NCBI GenBank assembly: GCA_965153455.1
Contig: OZ234497.1
Location: forward strand, 3,782,001-3,846,000
Source: Sphagnum compactum
Lineage: Eukaryota; Bryophyta; Sphagnopsida; Sphagnales
Reading direction: 5' to 3'
Length of the DNA stretch: 64,000 nucleotides
Within the stretch, counting starts at the first letter, position 1; each line of letters begins with the position of its first letter. Under the pieces are notes generated by a model that saw nothing but the letters and a program-made list of their open reading frames with translations, made no database searches and was not told where the DNA came from. A program made the position numbers and the translations under genes. This document shows, in pieces, positions 22,604-34,406 of the stretch.

Positions 22604-23305
22604 AAATTGCCTCGAATGTGTAGGATAAATATTATATACTGAAAAGTGTTAAAAAATGCAACAATAAATAGCGTTGCCTGCTGGTTCCTAAGGTTCAAAA
22701 AATGTAATTATGGTTTAAACCATTGTGCTGAAAGACGACAAGCTGAAAAGCAATTGCCTCAAATGTGTAGGGTATATAACATACCGAAAAGTGTTAAAAA
22801 TACGCAACAATAGATAGCGTTGCCTGCTAATGCCTTGCATTGTCTTCTTCTCTTCCAAAATTTTGTGTTTCAGGGGTCTGCGAAATTGTACAAAATACTC
22901 TTCACAAGTGGGGCTCCTGTTTCATTTGTTTAGGGAAGAAGCTCCAAATGTTGGAGATGTTGTCCACATTACCATTTGTTTAGCAAAGAACCTGCAAATC
23001 TTGGGAGGTGACAAAAAGGGTTTAGGTTGCATTTGTCTAGGGTGAAACTTGCAAACCTTAGAGTCCAACCAAACTTTTAGTGTTCCAAGTGTTAATGAGT
23101 TTTTTTTTCTAATTGTAATTTTCGTGGGTCTGAATGCAGTCATATATTGTGTACTATCTATCTGGTTAATCTCATGTTGGGCGATTATCAACTTTTTTTT
23201 CATAATCGCCTATTCTAGTTCTTAAATTTTTAAAATTTAAGAATCAAGCTGTTTCTTACATTCATAATTAAATAAATTCATACTTTGTCCAGTTCTTTTC
23301 AATAT

Positions 23306-24002
23306 CTATATCCATATGTCTTTACAAAATTAATTTTTTTTTGGGAATATTATTCCACCATTACAATGTATTTGTTTTAAATGCATAAAAATTAAACACT
23401 TGTTTCTAACACTAGTTCTTAGGAAAAGAATTGTAGTGTGAAATTTATTCAAAGCGAAATTTAAAAACTGAAAATGTTGATATTCCCTTTTAATTTGATC
23501 ACAAAGGCTAGATAAAACAAAAAAATATGAAAATGGGTTAGATCCTAAAAATACTTGTGAATGTTAAAAGTATTCAATCAAATTGCAAAACAAAATGCAA
23601 GTCTGGGATTTTACATACAAATTTGTTTTTCTAAAAAATCTAAAATGGATCTTTGTTTACTTTTTTTAGTCTTTCATGTACTATTAAAATAATGTTGTGT
23701 TTGTTAACTTGTTGTTTTGTTCAATTTTTTTTTCCAAAAACATTCTTTTCCTTCTTTTTTGGTTTATTATGAACTTGTCAGGTTTACATAATTTTTTGCA
23801 AAACTACTACGCAACAAGTAAGTACATATTTCACTTGATTTTTTTTCTAAAATAGACTTGAAAATTCACAAATAACGATCACAAGATTTGTTGTTGTGCA
23901 AATACAAATTTAAACTCATAATTGTTTCTTTTCCTCTCTATGTGATCTATTATGAACTCAATTAATTTTGTACAAATTCCCCAAAGACCTCCTACATATC
24001 TA
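23306..24002 (-). repeat. G repeat fragment, inverted
   Basis: It reads as the reverse complement of about 47760-48440. Landmarks are TATCCATATGTCTTTACAAA, GTTGATATTCCCTTTTAATT and GATCACAAAGGCTAGATAAA. It starts exactly where W copy B stops. Confidence 0.8.
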
Positions 24003-24430
24003 TCTATGAAGGTAGTTTGGTTGTTTTGTTTTGTTTGTACTTATGAGATCCACTGAACCAGGATGCTTCAGATCGCATTCTTGGTCTCTTTGGAAAGCTC
24101 TCAGGGAGGAGGGGTGCATGGGCTTGGTTCCATGCCGTTTGGACTTGCTGTGCAAAAGTTTTCAAATATTGAATGATTTCTTCACTAAAAATTAAACTAA
24201 ATCATAGCTGAAAATTTCAGAGGAATTGGAATGTGCCTTTGGTGTTGTTGGAAAGATCTTGAGAGCAAGATTTAATGGTGGTAAGATTTGGATTCAGAAT
24301 GTGGCAGATATTGATTTTTAAATGCTTTTTGCCACTGAAAATTCAAATAAATTCCAAAAAACCAGGTTTTGGAAGGAAAAATCAGTTGAGGACATGGTAA
24401 CACTTGGGCCAACGACACAGGCCAAACTAG
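24003..24430 (-). repeat. W left end, inverted
   Basis: It is the reverse complement of about 52500-52925, including AGAGGAATTGGAATGTGCCT and CCAGGTTTTGGAAGGAAAAA. It proves that the 52500-52690 part belongs to the repeat and was lost from copy B. Confidence 0.8.
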
Positions 24431-27400
24431 TTTATAAATTTTGATAAAAATCCCATTATAGAACAAATAACTTCAAATTTTACTAAATATAGGCTATATT
24501 TAAATGAAATTTAGGCTAAATTTAAATTAACCACTTGAACATAGGTTGAACATAGCAAAACCTAATGTGAATGTTTTTAATATTGATTCAAATAGGAAAA
24601 AAGCTCAGTGGCATGGTGTTGAATTAAATTTATTTTTGTGCTTCATGTTTAAAATCACAATATTTAAAACGATATACAATTTATTAATGATCTTAAATTA
24701 TTCCAAATAATTAATTACCTTTTTTGGGGGCTACCTTTGGAATTATTATCCAAGTAGGTCTCTATTCCATGGTCACTTTTTGCAACATTGCCTTTTCAAG
24801 ACAATCATTGCAATTGTTTCATAATATGTGGGTTTTTACAACGTGTGTTGCATAACATAGATAGTTAGGAATTAAAACCTCAAATTCTTGAATTTCTTGA
24901 ATATATACATTTTTTATTTCACCTAATACAATTTTTGTCAAATTGTTGATGCAACAAAACTAGGGGGTTGGGCCTTGCAATTTATCACATAATAACTACT
25001 AATTGAATCATTTACTAATTAATCCAATGCAAATCAACAATGAAAATGTTGTACACTAAATTCTAGTAATTAATGATACTAATCGATTAATATTAAAATT
25101 TAGTAATTGAACCAATAGGTAATTATTTAAGGCGTTGCAATTTATCACATAATGATGTAGTTTCAAAAGGTTCAAGGCCATTAATTAAGTTGCCTTAAAG
25201 GATGCAACAACATTCACTCAAAAACAATTGTTTGTTGTTTTCCCACCTCCCACCCAAGGTCTCCCAAGAGTCCTTTGTCCACATTGTTTTAATTTTACTT
25301 TGTATAAGGTTTCAAGGGTGTGGATCACATTGTAAAAAAAATCATCCATCTATGTTGCACTTTGCACCATTGTGGTTTATGAAGTTTTGAAGGTCTTTGG
25401 AAATAAATAAATAATATATGTATTTAAAGTCTGAAAATTTTGAGGCCCTTACAAATTTCAATATGTGTTTTTCTATTTACCTTTGATTTTTAAAACCCCA
25501 AAACCTTGAAACTATAAAAAGAAAGACCATTCACACATTAATCAAATTGCATGACTTTTATTGATTTATAATTTAAAAAAACTGTTCATTACATTAATAA
25601 ATTGAAGTTTTATATTGGAATCTTGCATGATGGTCAATGTCACTGCTTTGATTTGTGAGGAACATAGTGGGTCAAGGATATCATTACACAAATGGGATGT
25701 TAACGTGATATAATATGGGATCATAACAATATGATTGGGACCTATATAAATGCTAACACAAAAAAAACGGAAATGTAAGTATTATGAACAATTACACTTA
25801 ATTGGTGCCACCAAAATCATAGCTCACTTGACAAAAATGAAAAATTCAAACATCAACAAGATGTCCCAATGTACTTGAGGAGGTATTTGCTTTGTTTAAT
25901 TCAAAAGGGTGTGGGAGCAACATTTGCAATTGATTTGCTACAAGGGAAAATCCTAAGACACAATCTCGTATAATATTGTTCGAAAATTCCACTAGGCCAA
26001 ATTTATTTTTTTACATCTTAGCATTTAGCTTTGAAGCAAAAGGCAACACTTGATATTTGTATGTATTTGTACAAGTGTAATATCCCATTCATGATGCTAA
26101 CATTCTAGCATGGAAATGTATGATCAACTTTGTTGTAAGAGTTGTAATGAAGGATTATATGGGACCTCAGTGGGAGCAATTATGTACATAACATTTTACA
26201 AGAAGACGTACAAAATGTTATGAATGACCTTGAGCCTATGAAATGAGTGACATGAAAAGAGAGTGCGCTTGAAAATTGTCAACATCAAGACCAAAAGAGA
26301 CAATCAAAATGAACAATTTTGTAGATTTGTTGAAAATGTTAGGGACTGCCATTGAAATGGTCCCCAACTTCCCAAGATCATTTTTCTACATAAAATGTCA
26401 AATGGTATGCATGGTAAGGAATTTTAAAGCCACAAGAAACATGTCAACCTTGCATTAACTACAAATATTGATATTTGAAATTGTTAATTTATATTTTTTT
26501 ATAAATGTTAATTAATTAGTTATTAAATACATTTTTAGGGATAGTTAGTGGTACATATTAACCATGTATTGAGTACATATTTAATTTTTGTGAGTGTTAA
26601 ATCAGAATTTATATGATTATTAAATATCTTGTTAGTTATATTATTAGTTAGTAGTTTAGATTTGAATTAATTTTCACTTGGTGTTAGGTAACTAATTTAG
26701 TTACTAATAAAAATCAATTAACTTACATAAGGAAGTGAAATTGAATTTTTTAAATTTTTGTTTATTTGTAATAACATGCATGCACAAGAATAATGAGATT
26801 CTTGTGTATGTATATTTTAAAAGGGTACATTTTGTATATGAAATTGTTCAGGGATGAAATTGCGGCCTTTGAACATTACCACTCTCAAGGAAGTAAGGCT
26901 GAGAAAACAAACTCAACTCCTTAGTACTCCCAAAAGAAACTATCCTCATTTGTTTATTCTATTACAATTATTCAAATAATAGTTAAATGTTTACACAAAG
27001 AAAAAACAAGAAAGTAGCTTCGTCTGTCATCAAAGGACATATCTATTGTCTTGTTTGTAAGCTACTCTAGTAGTGCCAAAGGAAGAAAGTATAGAAAGTA
27101 AGCAGGCAAGATGAGAGGGACTAAAAAGTAACTAACCTCCAGGGCTTTATAGTACTTTCAGTGCTTTTGAATGTTGCCCAATGGGTTTATAGGCCTTCCA
27201 CAATTGTTGTCCCCACCTTTACAATGCATGTAGTACCCCATAAAACCTTCCCAACATTGCTTATTATTTGCAGCCCTTGCACCTTTTCATGGCTATTGCC
27301 TGTTGTTTACAATAGCCCCATTTATTATGTAAATTTCAACTTTCAAATATTCTTCCTTCCTACCGCCATATACTTGCTATTATCTTCCTATGGCAGCTAG

Positions 27401-30400
27401 TGATTTCCTATTCCAAAGGTTAAAACTTAGCATACATTCGTACCCATTTTGTAGAAGAAACACAATATAAAAATAACAACACATTTAGATAAGCTTAAAC
27501 TATAATACCTTTCTCATATTCTAATAGATTAAATTCACACAAAACACATGAAAGTTTTTCAATCACTTTCCATTGAATAATGCACAAGTACATTTCCAAA
27601 CTACTCCCTCCTTTCTAATGTTACACCACACACCTCTCCGAGAAGGTTCTTTACTTCAAATTCATTACAAACTTATCAAATGCCATATAAATCCTCCTCT
27701 AATCCTCCTTCACAAAATCACACAAGGCTCACATTGACCCTATGAAAATAGGGTTCTTATTTTAATCTCTTCCTAAAAATCTCATAAATGATTAAGTGAT
27801 TTACACCCAACCATGCACTAACATGAACTACTTAATCTCATTAGTTTCACCCCTTGGATAAAAGATAATAAATCTGCCACTAGTAATTATTAATCTCTAA
27901 TAATTACTAAGATGCCTATGATAATAACAAGTTAAAAAACTTTTACCCCTTAACAAAACATATCAATATTTCTTATAACTATTGGGCATTCAACCCTTAA
28001 CATGAACATCCAATCTCCCCTCTGATATATATATTTAAATATTATTCCAAAGTTTGTAAAGTCGACATATCCACCAACATTTGGACAACAGGTGCCAACT
28101 GACACAAACTTGATACTCATAAATCCATAAATGTGAATTAGGTCACAATGGATACATTCGAATCCACTTCCCACAATGGCATATGAACCAATTTGATTAA
28201 AAAATAATCCCTCAAACAATAGAGATATCCGTAAAATCAAGAAAAGACACCACCAGTACCCTGAGTTTGGTCATACACAGGGTGAGATTGAAAAAAAACC
28301 TGCAAAAAAGTACATTAGCATTCAAGGGGGGTTTTGATGGTTTTCTGAGTTTCACCCTGTTTTTCTTTTTTTCCTTGAGCGGCTCTACTACTGCTACATA
28401 GATTTTCATTGCTCCTACATGTACAGCTACTATAATTCCTCTCGAACCTTGTGCATTCAATGCTGAGATTCAGCATTTCGTACTGAGATTTAATAAAATT
28501 TCCTTACTTTACGGATACCAGGGTTAGGGGGTGAATGGGTTTAGTTGATTTTCAGGATATATGTAATGTACTCGAACAATTTTTCCTAGATCTTTGTCGT
28601 AGACATCACATTTAGAGGTGTTGACCTTTTCTTACTAAGATTATGAATGAGAGCTTCTATTAAGACTAGGAAACAACGTTGTTAACAAAAGTACAATAAC
28701 AAAATCTACCAACAAGTACAAACACACAATAAAAACATAAATTTGTTTTTTTAACCACAAAACTTCTTATAAAACAAATGAACTCACACATACACAATAA
28801 AATCTTGTAGAGCAAAAACTACTGAAAAAATGAATTTAAATAACAAAAACCGATGTTCAACTCATCAAAGTATAAGAAGATTTTGGAATGAAGCTAGATC
28901 TATGCAAAGAGTTCAAGTAGAGTAAAAAAATTTGAAAACAGAAAAAAAAAACCAAATGCCCTGTTGAACTCATTATAGTACCCCCAAAAAATGCAAATTA
29001 AACTAGAAAACAACAAAATGCACAAACAAGTTGCTAGAATATAATGAAAACAAAAGCAAGCCTTTCTAAACTAAGCTAAAGACAAAACATGTCTTACACT
29101 TTCACCCACAAAAACCTTTTCCAATGTTAAACATTCAAATAGAAGCACAATTATATAAAACCCAAAACCTATTTGGATCTTACTTTAATGAGAAAACATA
29201 GACTAGGTTCACATGAACCCTCAATTGGGTTTACAACATGTTAGGGTACCTTCATAAAGACACTAACTTAGTGTTCCCATCACCTTAGAACCTTTTTAAA
29301 AAATTACTACTTTACTTAATATACCTAATTAACTACAAGTTAGGATACAATAAAAGGATAATTAATTAAATTTTGCATGACATGGTACAACATAGTGACA
29401 CATACATGCATTTGGTTTTTCAAACAAACAAGTGCAATCTAAATCCAAAATCATGTCCAACAAAAAAATCACCAACCTTTTGCATACTTTGAAACAAATC
29501 CAAAGTTCTCATTCTATATTCAATAAAATTCATCCTTGACACATCAATCTTTTCACTTCATTCTTTAAAAAATATAACCAAACAAAACCCCAAAATATCC
29601 TTTCATCGTTTATGAACACTACAAGATCAAATTAGTAAATAAACATGAATCTTACATATAGAATTTAACATCTTTGAATTAGTTTGAATTAAATACAAAA
29701 AACATTTCATAAACTATGAATATTTCAACCATGAAAATAAATCTCAAAGTCAATAAAGATATTTTATTTTAATCAACCCATTACCTTCATCATGTTAGCA
29801 TTCACCTCAGAAGTGCTAGAGTGAATCACTTGAACCTATATGTATTTAAAAACAACATATGAAAAACACATACCACACATCCTTCATCCTTAATATATTG
29901 CCTGAAATTAGGTACACTCATCACTCAAATTTCCAACCTTTGGTAAACAGTCCTAATTCAAAGCAAAACCTGCAAATCCATACACACACACACATATAAC
30001 CCTTAAAAATCAACCTCAATTGAAAGAATGTTGTTTTTTTTGGCTCAAATCCAATTCTTGGTAACTTTGGACCGCAATGGGGGACTAGCCCCCAATTCTA
30101 GTCTCTTTTAATTTTCATTTTTTTTTTCAGAAATCTGGTTCTGATTCTGCACACAAATAGAATTGATATCCATATAGTTCCAATTCTTGAAAGGTTCTAG
30201 TTCCAGTTCCAAAGATTAGACCCAATTTTGGGGGAAAGGGTTGAGGGAAGCAGATGGGAGTTTTTGGAATTTGGCATCCCCAAGTTATTCCATATGGTTA
30301 TTTATAATGTTCTCAATTAGATCCCCAAGTTCCCAATAACTATACACTTTATCATGTATGTTTTGTCCAAAGTCCTCCTCTTGTAAACTATATACCTAGG

Positions 30401-31440
30401 CAGCCCAGAAGAGAAGACTACATTATGTCTATTTTGTGAGTGCCCAATGTTTGCTCACTGCACTTACATCACTATGCCATTTGGAGTGGTTCGGTTTAAA
30501 AAATCTCCCAAAGTGGGTTTTGTTGTGGGTGGTGGACCAGCTAATCAAAGAGGTCCATGACCAAAAGGAAAAAATATATATCATAACTTCCCCTCACTTA
30601 CATCACTAGGCCATTTGGACTGCTTCTATTTTAAGAATATCCCAAAGAGGGTTCTTTTGTTGGCGGTGGACTAGTACATCAAAGATGCAACCCCACAAAA
30701 CTTTATTTATAAACACATCGTAGAGTTGGAAAATGTAGGTACAAAGGAATAAGAAAAAGGAAAAAGGAGAATTTACAGGATGTTAGTTCAAACTAGATGT
30801 CAAATCTCTTCAAGTTAAAAACTGACTACTTATAGTAGGTTGACAATCTTTCTCCATGTCAAAAATCAACCCTCTGCAATAGGTTGGCCGTGGTGATTGG
30901 AGGTGTGTCCTCAAAAGGTGGAAGTTGGGAAGTAGCTAGGCTTACGACTACCGCCGACTTAAAATGAAAAATGCTTGCATCCTTTGTAAAGAAATTTATG
31001 ACCAAGAGAAAAAGTCATAACTTCCCCCTCTAGACCCCCACTAACCAATACTAATAACACTAACATAACATAACCACATAAAAATAACATGATCTTATAA
31101 AATTCATTTAAAAACAAACTGCACAAGTAATGGTAGAAACGAAGATGGGAACTGATTCGTTCAATGACAGAAAAAAGTATGCTGACTTGAAAACTTAAAA
31201 AGTGGCCAAAGTAGTCAACTGAGCTACAGTTATGGTTGCCTACACATCCATCTAGTGCAGGATTCTGGACTGTAACTTAATGGATTATGGATGTAAAAGA
31301 CTACAAGCCAAGGTTGGTGGACAAGATAATGCAACACGATATAAGGCCTCTCACTGCAGTGCCTCAGCAATTGCACAAACCACTGTTCACACATGAAGTA
31401 ACGTAGAGTCCCAGGACCCAGTGTAGGTATGATAAGGATG
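24431..31440. other. AT-rich region, no gene recognised
   Basis: About 7 kb with no supportable gene. Frames are all short and show no motif. 28.6-30.1 kb has weak resemblance to inverted G (for example TAAAAATCAACCTCAATTG at about 30003), too diverged to call. A (CA)n tract lies at about 29978-29992. About 30470-30690 contains a degenerate direct repeat (CATCACTATGCCATTTGGAG and CATCACTAGGCCATTTGGAC). Two further blocks, 25.6-26.5 and 27.1-27.5 kb, look less simple but gave nothing. Confidence 0.5.
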
Positions 31441-33041
31441 CATGCTTATGTTCCAGTGCATTTTCTTCTCCATCCAGTTCTACATAATCTACTGCTGCTG
31501 CTGTTTTAACAAGCTGGGAGATTTGTTAGCTCAGAAAGAGCTGATGAGGGTAGACCGGCCTGAGACCGAACACTTATGCGCTCAGGGCAGGCTGGATCCA
31601 AGTGGAGAGCTCCCTTGCTTCTGGTGTCCAAACAAAACTTGAACCCCTCCTCTTGACACATCTGACACACTAACAACCGTTAAAAAATAATCAGAAATGA
31701 GAAAGTTATAGCCCCCAAAAAGTAAAGGGGGTCAAAAACTCCAAAATACAAACCACTGAACACTACCAAAGTCGGTTCCCAAACACCCCAAAAATTCTTT
31801 GTATGTTGCTCTGTTACCATTAGAGATCAAAGATGATTTGTGAAACTTCAGGTGCTGCTCCTGTAGCACTTTAAATCATTTATAATGAATCAGAAATAAG
31901 GAAGTTATGAGATTTGAAAGTAGAAGGGGTCCAAAGCAAAGAAAAAAAGAAAAAAGCGCATTTTGTAAGTTGGAAAGCTTATTTTTCTTCTTGTTCATCG
32001 TTACAAACTGAGGTGAGAATTTGAGGCAACATTCTTGATCAGTGATTTTTTTTTCTTGGGAATGTTTGCTATTTTGAAAAACATTTGCGAAAATTTTGGG
32101 AATATTTTCTTTCCCCAAAAAAAATTGCTTCTTGGTAGAAATCAGAAAATTGAATGAAAGTAAGTAAGTAATCTATGTAAAAAAGAAGCTGCTCTTGATT
32201 TGGCCACAATGAATGTGTTTGTTGTTTCACAAGACTATTTTACATGAGAATTGGTGATTTATTTTTTCTGGCAAAGTTAGCAAATTTTTGACCTGAAAAA
32301 TCTGATTTCAACATATGCAAATGATTTATATATTTGGTGAAATGGCTCAAACTCGCCAGAATATGACTTTTACTTCATACCCAATTGCCATATTTCTGCA
32401 ATAGGTTCCAGCAAGTAGCAAAAAATATAAAAGGGCGCTTAAACCTTTTAACTTTCACCTCTAGTTTATAGCCAAATTTGGCTAAATCTCCTTAGGAACG
32501 GATCACCATTTCAACTACATCATTTACTATTATTATTATTATTGAAATTTAAAACACTAGTCCAAATAGGAGCAGGGGCTATTTCACTAATGTTATGGAA
32601 CTTTTGTGTGCTGGCCTCTACCTGGCTGAAATAGTCTCAAGATATATCATTATCCTGTGGAAATTTCTGTCCTTCTAGTGTAAGTTAAACTAAATTTGCT
32701 CATTTCTTGGAGAAATTTGCAAAAGAATTGATATCACAAATTTATAATTTAAAAAAAATTCCTTAAACAAGGGGTCCATTCAGAAGAGAATCTTTTGGGA
32801 TTAGTGAATACTAATGCATTTTTAAAGCCTCGATTGATAGTATTATTGTGGGCTTGCCTTGCGCCTCTTTCAAAAACCATATCATGGAGGCCAAATAACT
32901 CATTTCTGCTGGTTGAAATTGGATGAAGATCCGGTCTATTGAGAAAGGTACCCAACCGGTGTGCCCCACAATTTGTACAAGGAAATAGAGGAGCCAACAA
33001 CATGCTGCTCACATATTTTAGGGTTTGGGCTTTTCTTGCAG

Positions 33042-33199
33042 GCATTCCAGGAGCAGTGGAAATTCTGAACTCCATTGAAAGCTCACCGGAAAATGTCCTA
33101 ACGAGTGTTCTCAGCTCAGATAATGATACTGTGGTCCCAGACTCTACAAATTCTAACATGGTGGTCATTGAGATGCCTGCCCTTGCACTTCCTGCCTGA
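33042..33199 (+). pseudogene. Last exon of the small membrane-protein gene, orphan in copy I
   Basis: The acceptor TTTTCTTGCAG at 33041 is followed by an open exon encoding GIPGAVEILNSIE-like sequence and ending LALPA-stop, with a two-codon insertion (NSN) shared with copy D. The first coding exon is missing, so no complete protein can be made. A ~51 bp tandem duplication covers its end and the following bases (about 33159-33262). Confidence 0.6.
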
Positions 33200-33262
33200 C
33201 CTCAACACGAGGTGGTCATTGAGATGCCTTCCCTTGCACTTCCTGCCTGAGCTCAACACGAG
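33159..33262. repeat. ~51 bp tandem duplication over the exon end
   Basis: GTGGTCATTGAGATGCCT..CACTTCCTGCCTGA occurs twice in a row, at about 33160 and 33212, with a few differences. Other W copies have it once. Confidence 0.9.
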
Positions 33263-34406
33263 CTCTGTTGTCAGTACAAGAATATATGTGTCTTTGGAAG
33301 AAAATCTATAGCCAGTACCCCACTGGCTATGAGTCCTAACTACCTTGCAAGTTGGCAAATCTTATGCTATTCTCTTTGTTGGCCTTGCCTACCAAGACAA
33401 GGATATTGTGTTTAGATTGATTATAGAGTATACTAGCTTAAGGGATTTTGGCTCCTAGGTAATAAGTCTATTTTTATATGAGGGTTTTTGAAAGATGATG
33501 TTTTGTGTTGTGTTGAAACTTGAGATTAATTATAGAGTCATAAAGTCTTGAAAGATTTTGGTTTCTTATAGAGGATTTTTTGAATTATATTTTTGCATGG
33601 TGAAATATTTGAGTTTTCATAATCCTTTTTTTTGCCTTAAGATACTTTTTAGTGTAAATGGCAAGGCCACAGTATGCCACACCCTTTGTTGGCTCTGCCC
33701 ATAGGGATACACATCTGTGCTGGATTCTGGGATAAAATTTTGGCTCAACCTTGAACCACTGTGTGAGTGACATGTGGACATTCATCTGCTCATATAAGAT
33801 GGATGGGAAATTTTCATCATTCATCCAGATGAAAAAACTTACATCCAATATTGAAAGTTTTTGGTTTAACTTTGCACTCACCATACTGGGCAGAGTCATG
33901 ACACGATGAGTTGCTTGTTTTGTTTGGAAGTGTGTAATTTGTTGTGAGTGTGTCAATGCCCTTAATTAATCCCACAACTTTGCATGGTTATGTTCAGGGT
34001 TTTATTTTTGGTTTTGTGAGGTATGTGGGTTGGTGAACTTCCACAAGAAGTCTTAGCCAAATTCTTGCCACAAGTGAGAAAGGACATTAGAAAAAATTAG
34101 GATTCTTGCTATGTGTTGGAGACACTAGACTTTGTTATTTTCAGCTATTTTTTTCTCAAAATAAGGCAACTTTATAGGATTTCTTTCCCCCAAAAAATCC
34201 TTTGCAGGATTCACAGTGCAATTTACTTTGTCACCAAGCAGTGAAATTTTGCCAAAAAGAAAAAAGAAAAAAGAAAAATGGGGATATGTCCCATATAAAA
34301 GGGTGTTTTGAAAACCTTATATTATTTTCTCCATTTTGTTTGGAATTGTGTAATTGATTGCGAGTATGTCGTTTCCCTTCATCGATCTCACAACTTTGGA
34401 TGATTG

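Larger units (their letters stand above)
22045..22693. repeat. Palindrome, W copy B (153 bp arms, 343 bp centre)
   Basis: The outer parts of the arms (22045-22134 and 22604-22693) match those of copies A and C. The inner 63 bp of each arm (22135-22197, 22541-22603) are a new inverted repeat not in A or C. The centre is unrelated GC-rich DNA. Confidence 0.92.
17666..23305. repeat. W repeat, copy B
   Basis: It aligns with copies A and C from the left end (AACAACACCAAAGGCACATT at about 17669) to about 23305, where it breaks off after a TTTGTCCAGTTCTTTT-like sequence and joins inverted G. Compared with C it lacks the 1.1 kb that contains nad2: the bases before and after that insert are joined directly at about 17666. 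It carries a membrane-protein gene, a triplicated segment and an insertion in the palindrome. Confidence 0.85.
17670..24253. repeat. ~235 bp inverted repeats bounding the copy B block
   Basis: The left arm, about 17670-17905, and the right arm, about 24018-24253, are diverged reverse complements (AACACCAAAGGCACATTCC against GGAATGTGCCTTTGGTGTT at the outer ends). The right arm continues to about 24430 and matches the extended left end of copy C (52500-52690), so the left arm of B is the shortened one. They enclose 6.6 kb. Whether they are true element termini or a chance inverted copy is open. Confidence 0.65.
31465..34406 (+). repeat. W repeat, inverted copy I (damaged)
   Basis: Read on the plus strand it follows the minus-strand order of W: 5' UTR block (31465-31525, AACAAGCTGGGAGATTTG), then about 500 bp of unrelated DNA where the first coding exon should be, then the intron (from about 32030), last exon (33042-33199) and 3' region up to 34406. 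It ends against the left part of copy D, making a head-to-head pair. Confidence 0.8.

Noticed and set aside
24431-31440. Inverted G copy at 28.6-30.1 kb
   Set aside because: Only short AT-rich blocks match; chance cannot be excluded without an alignment.
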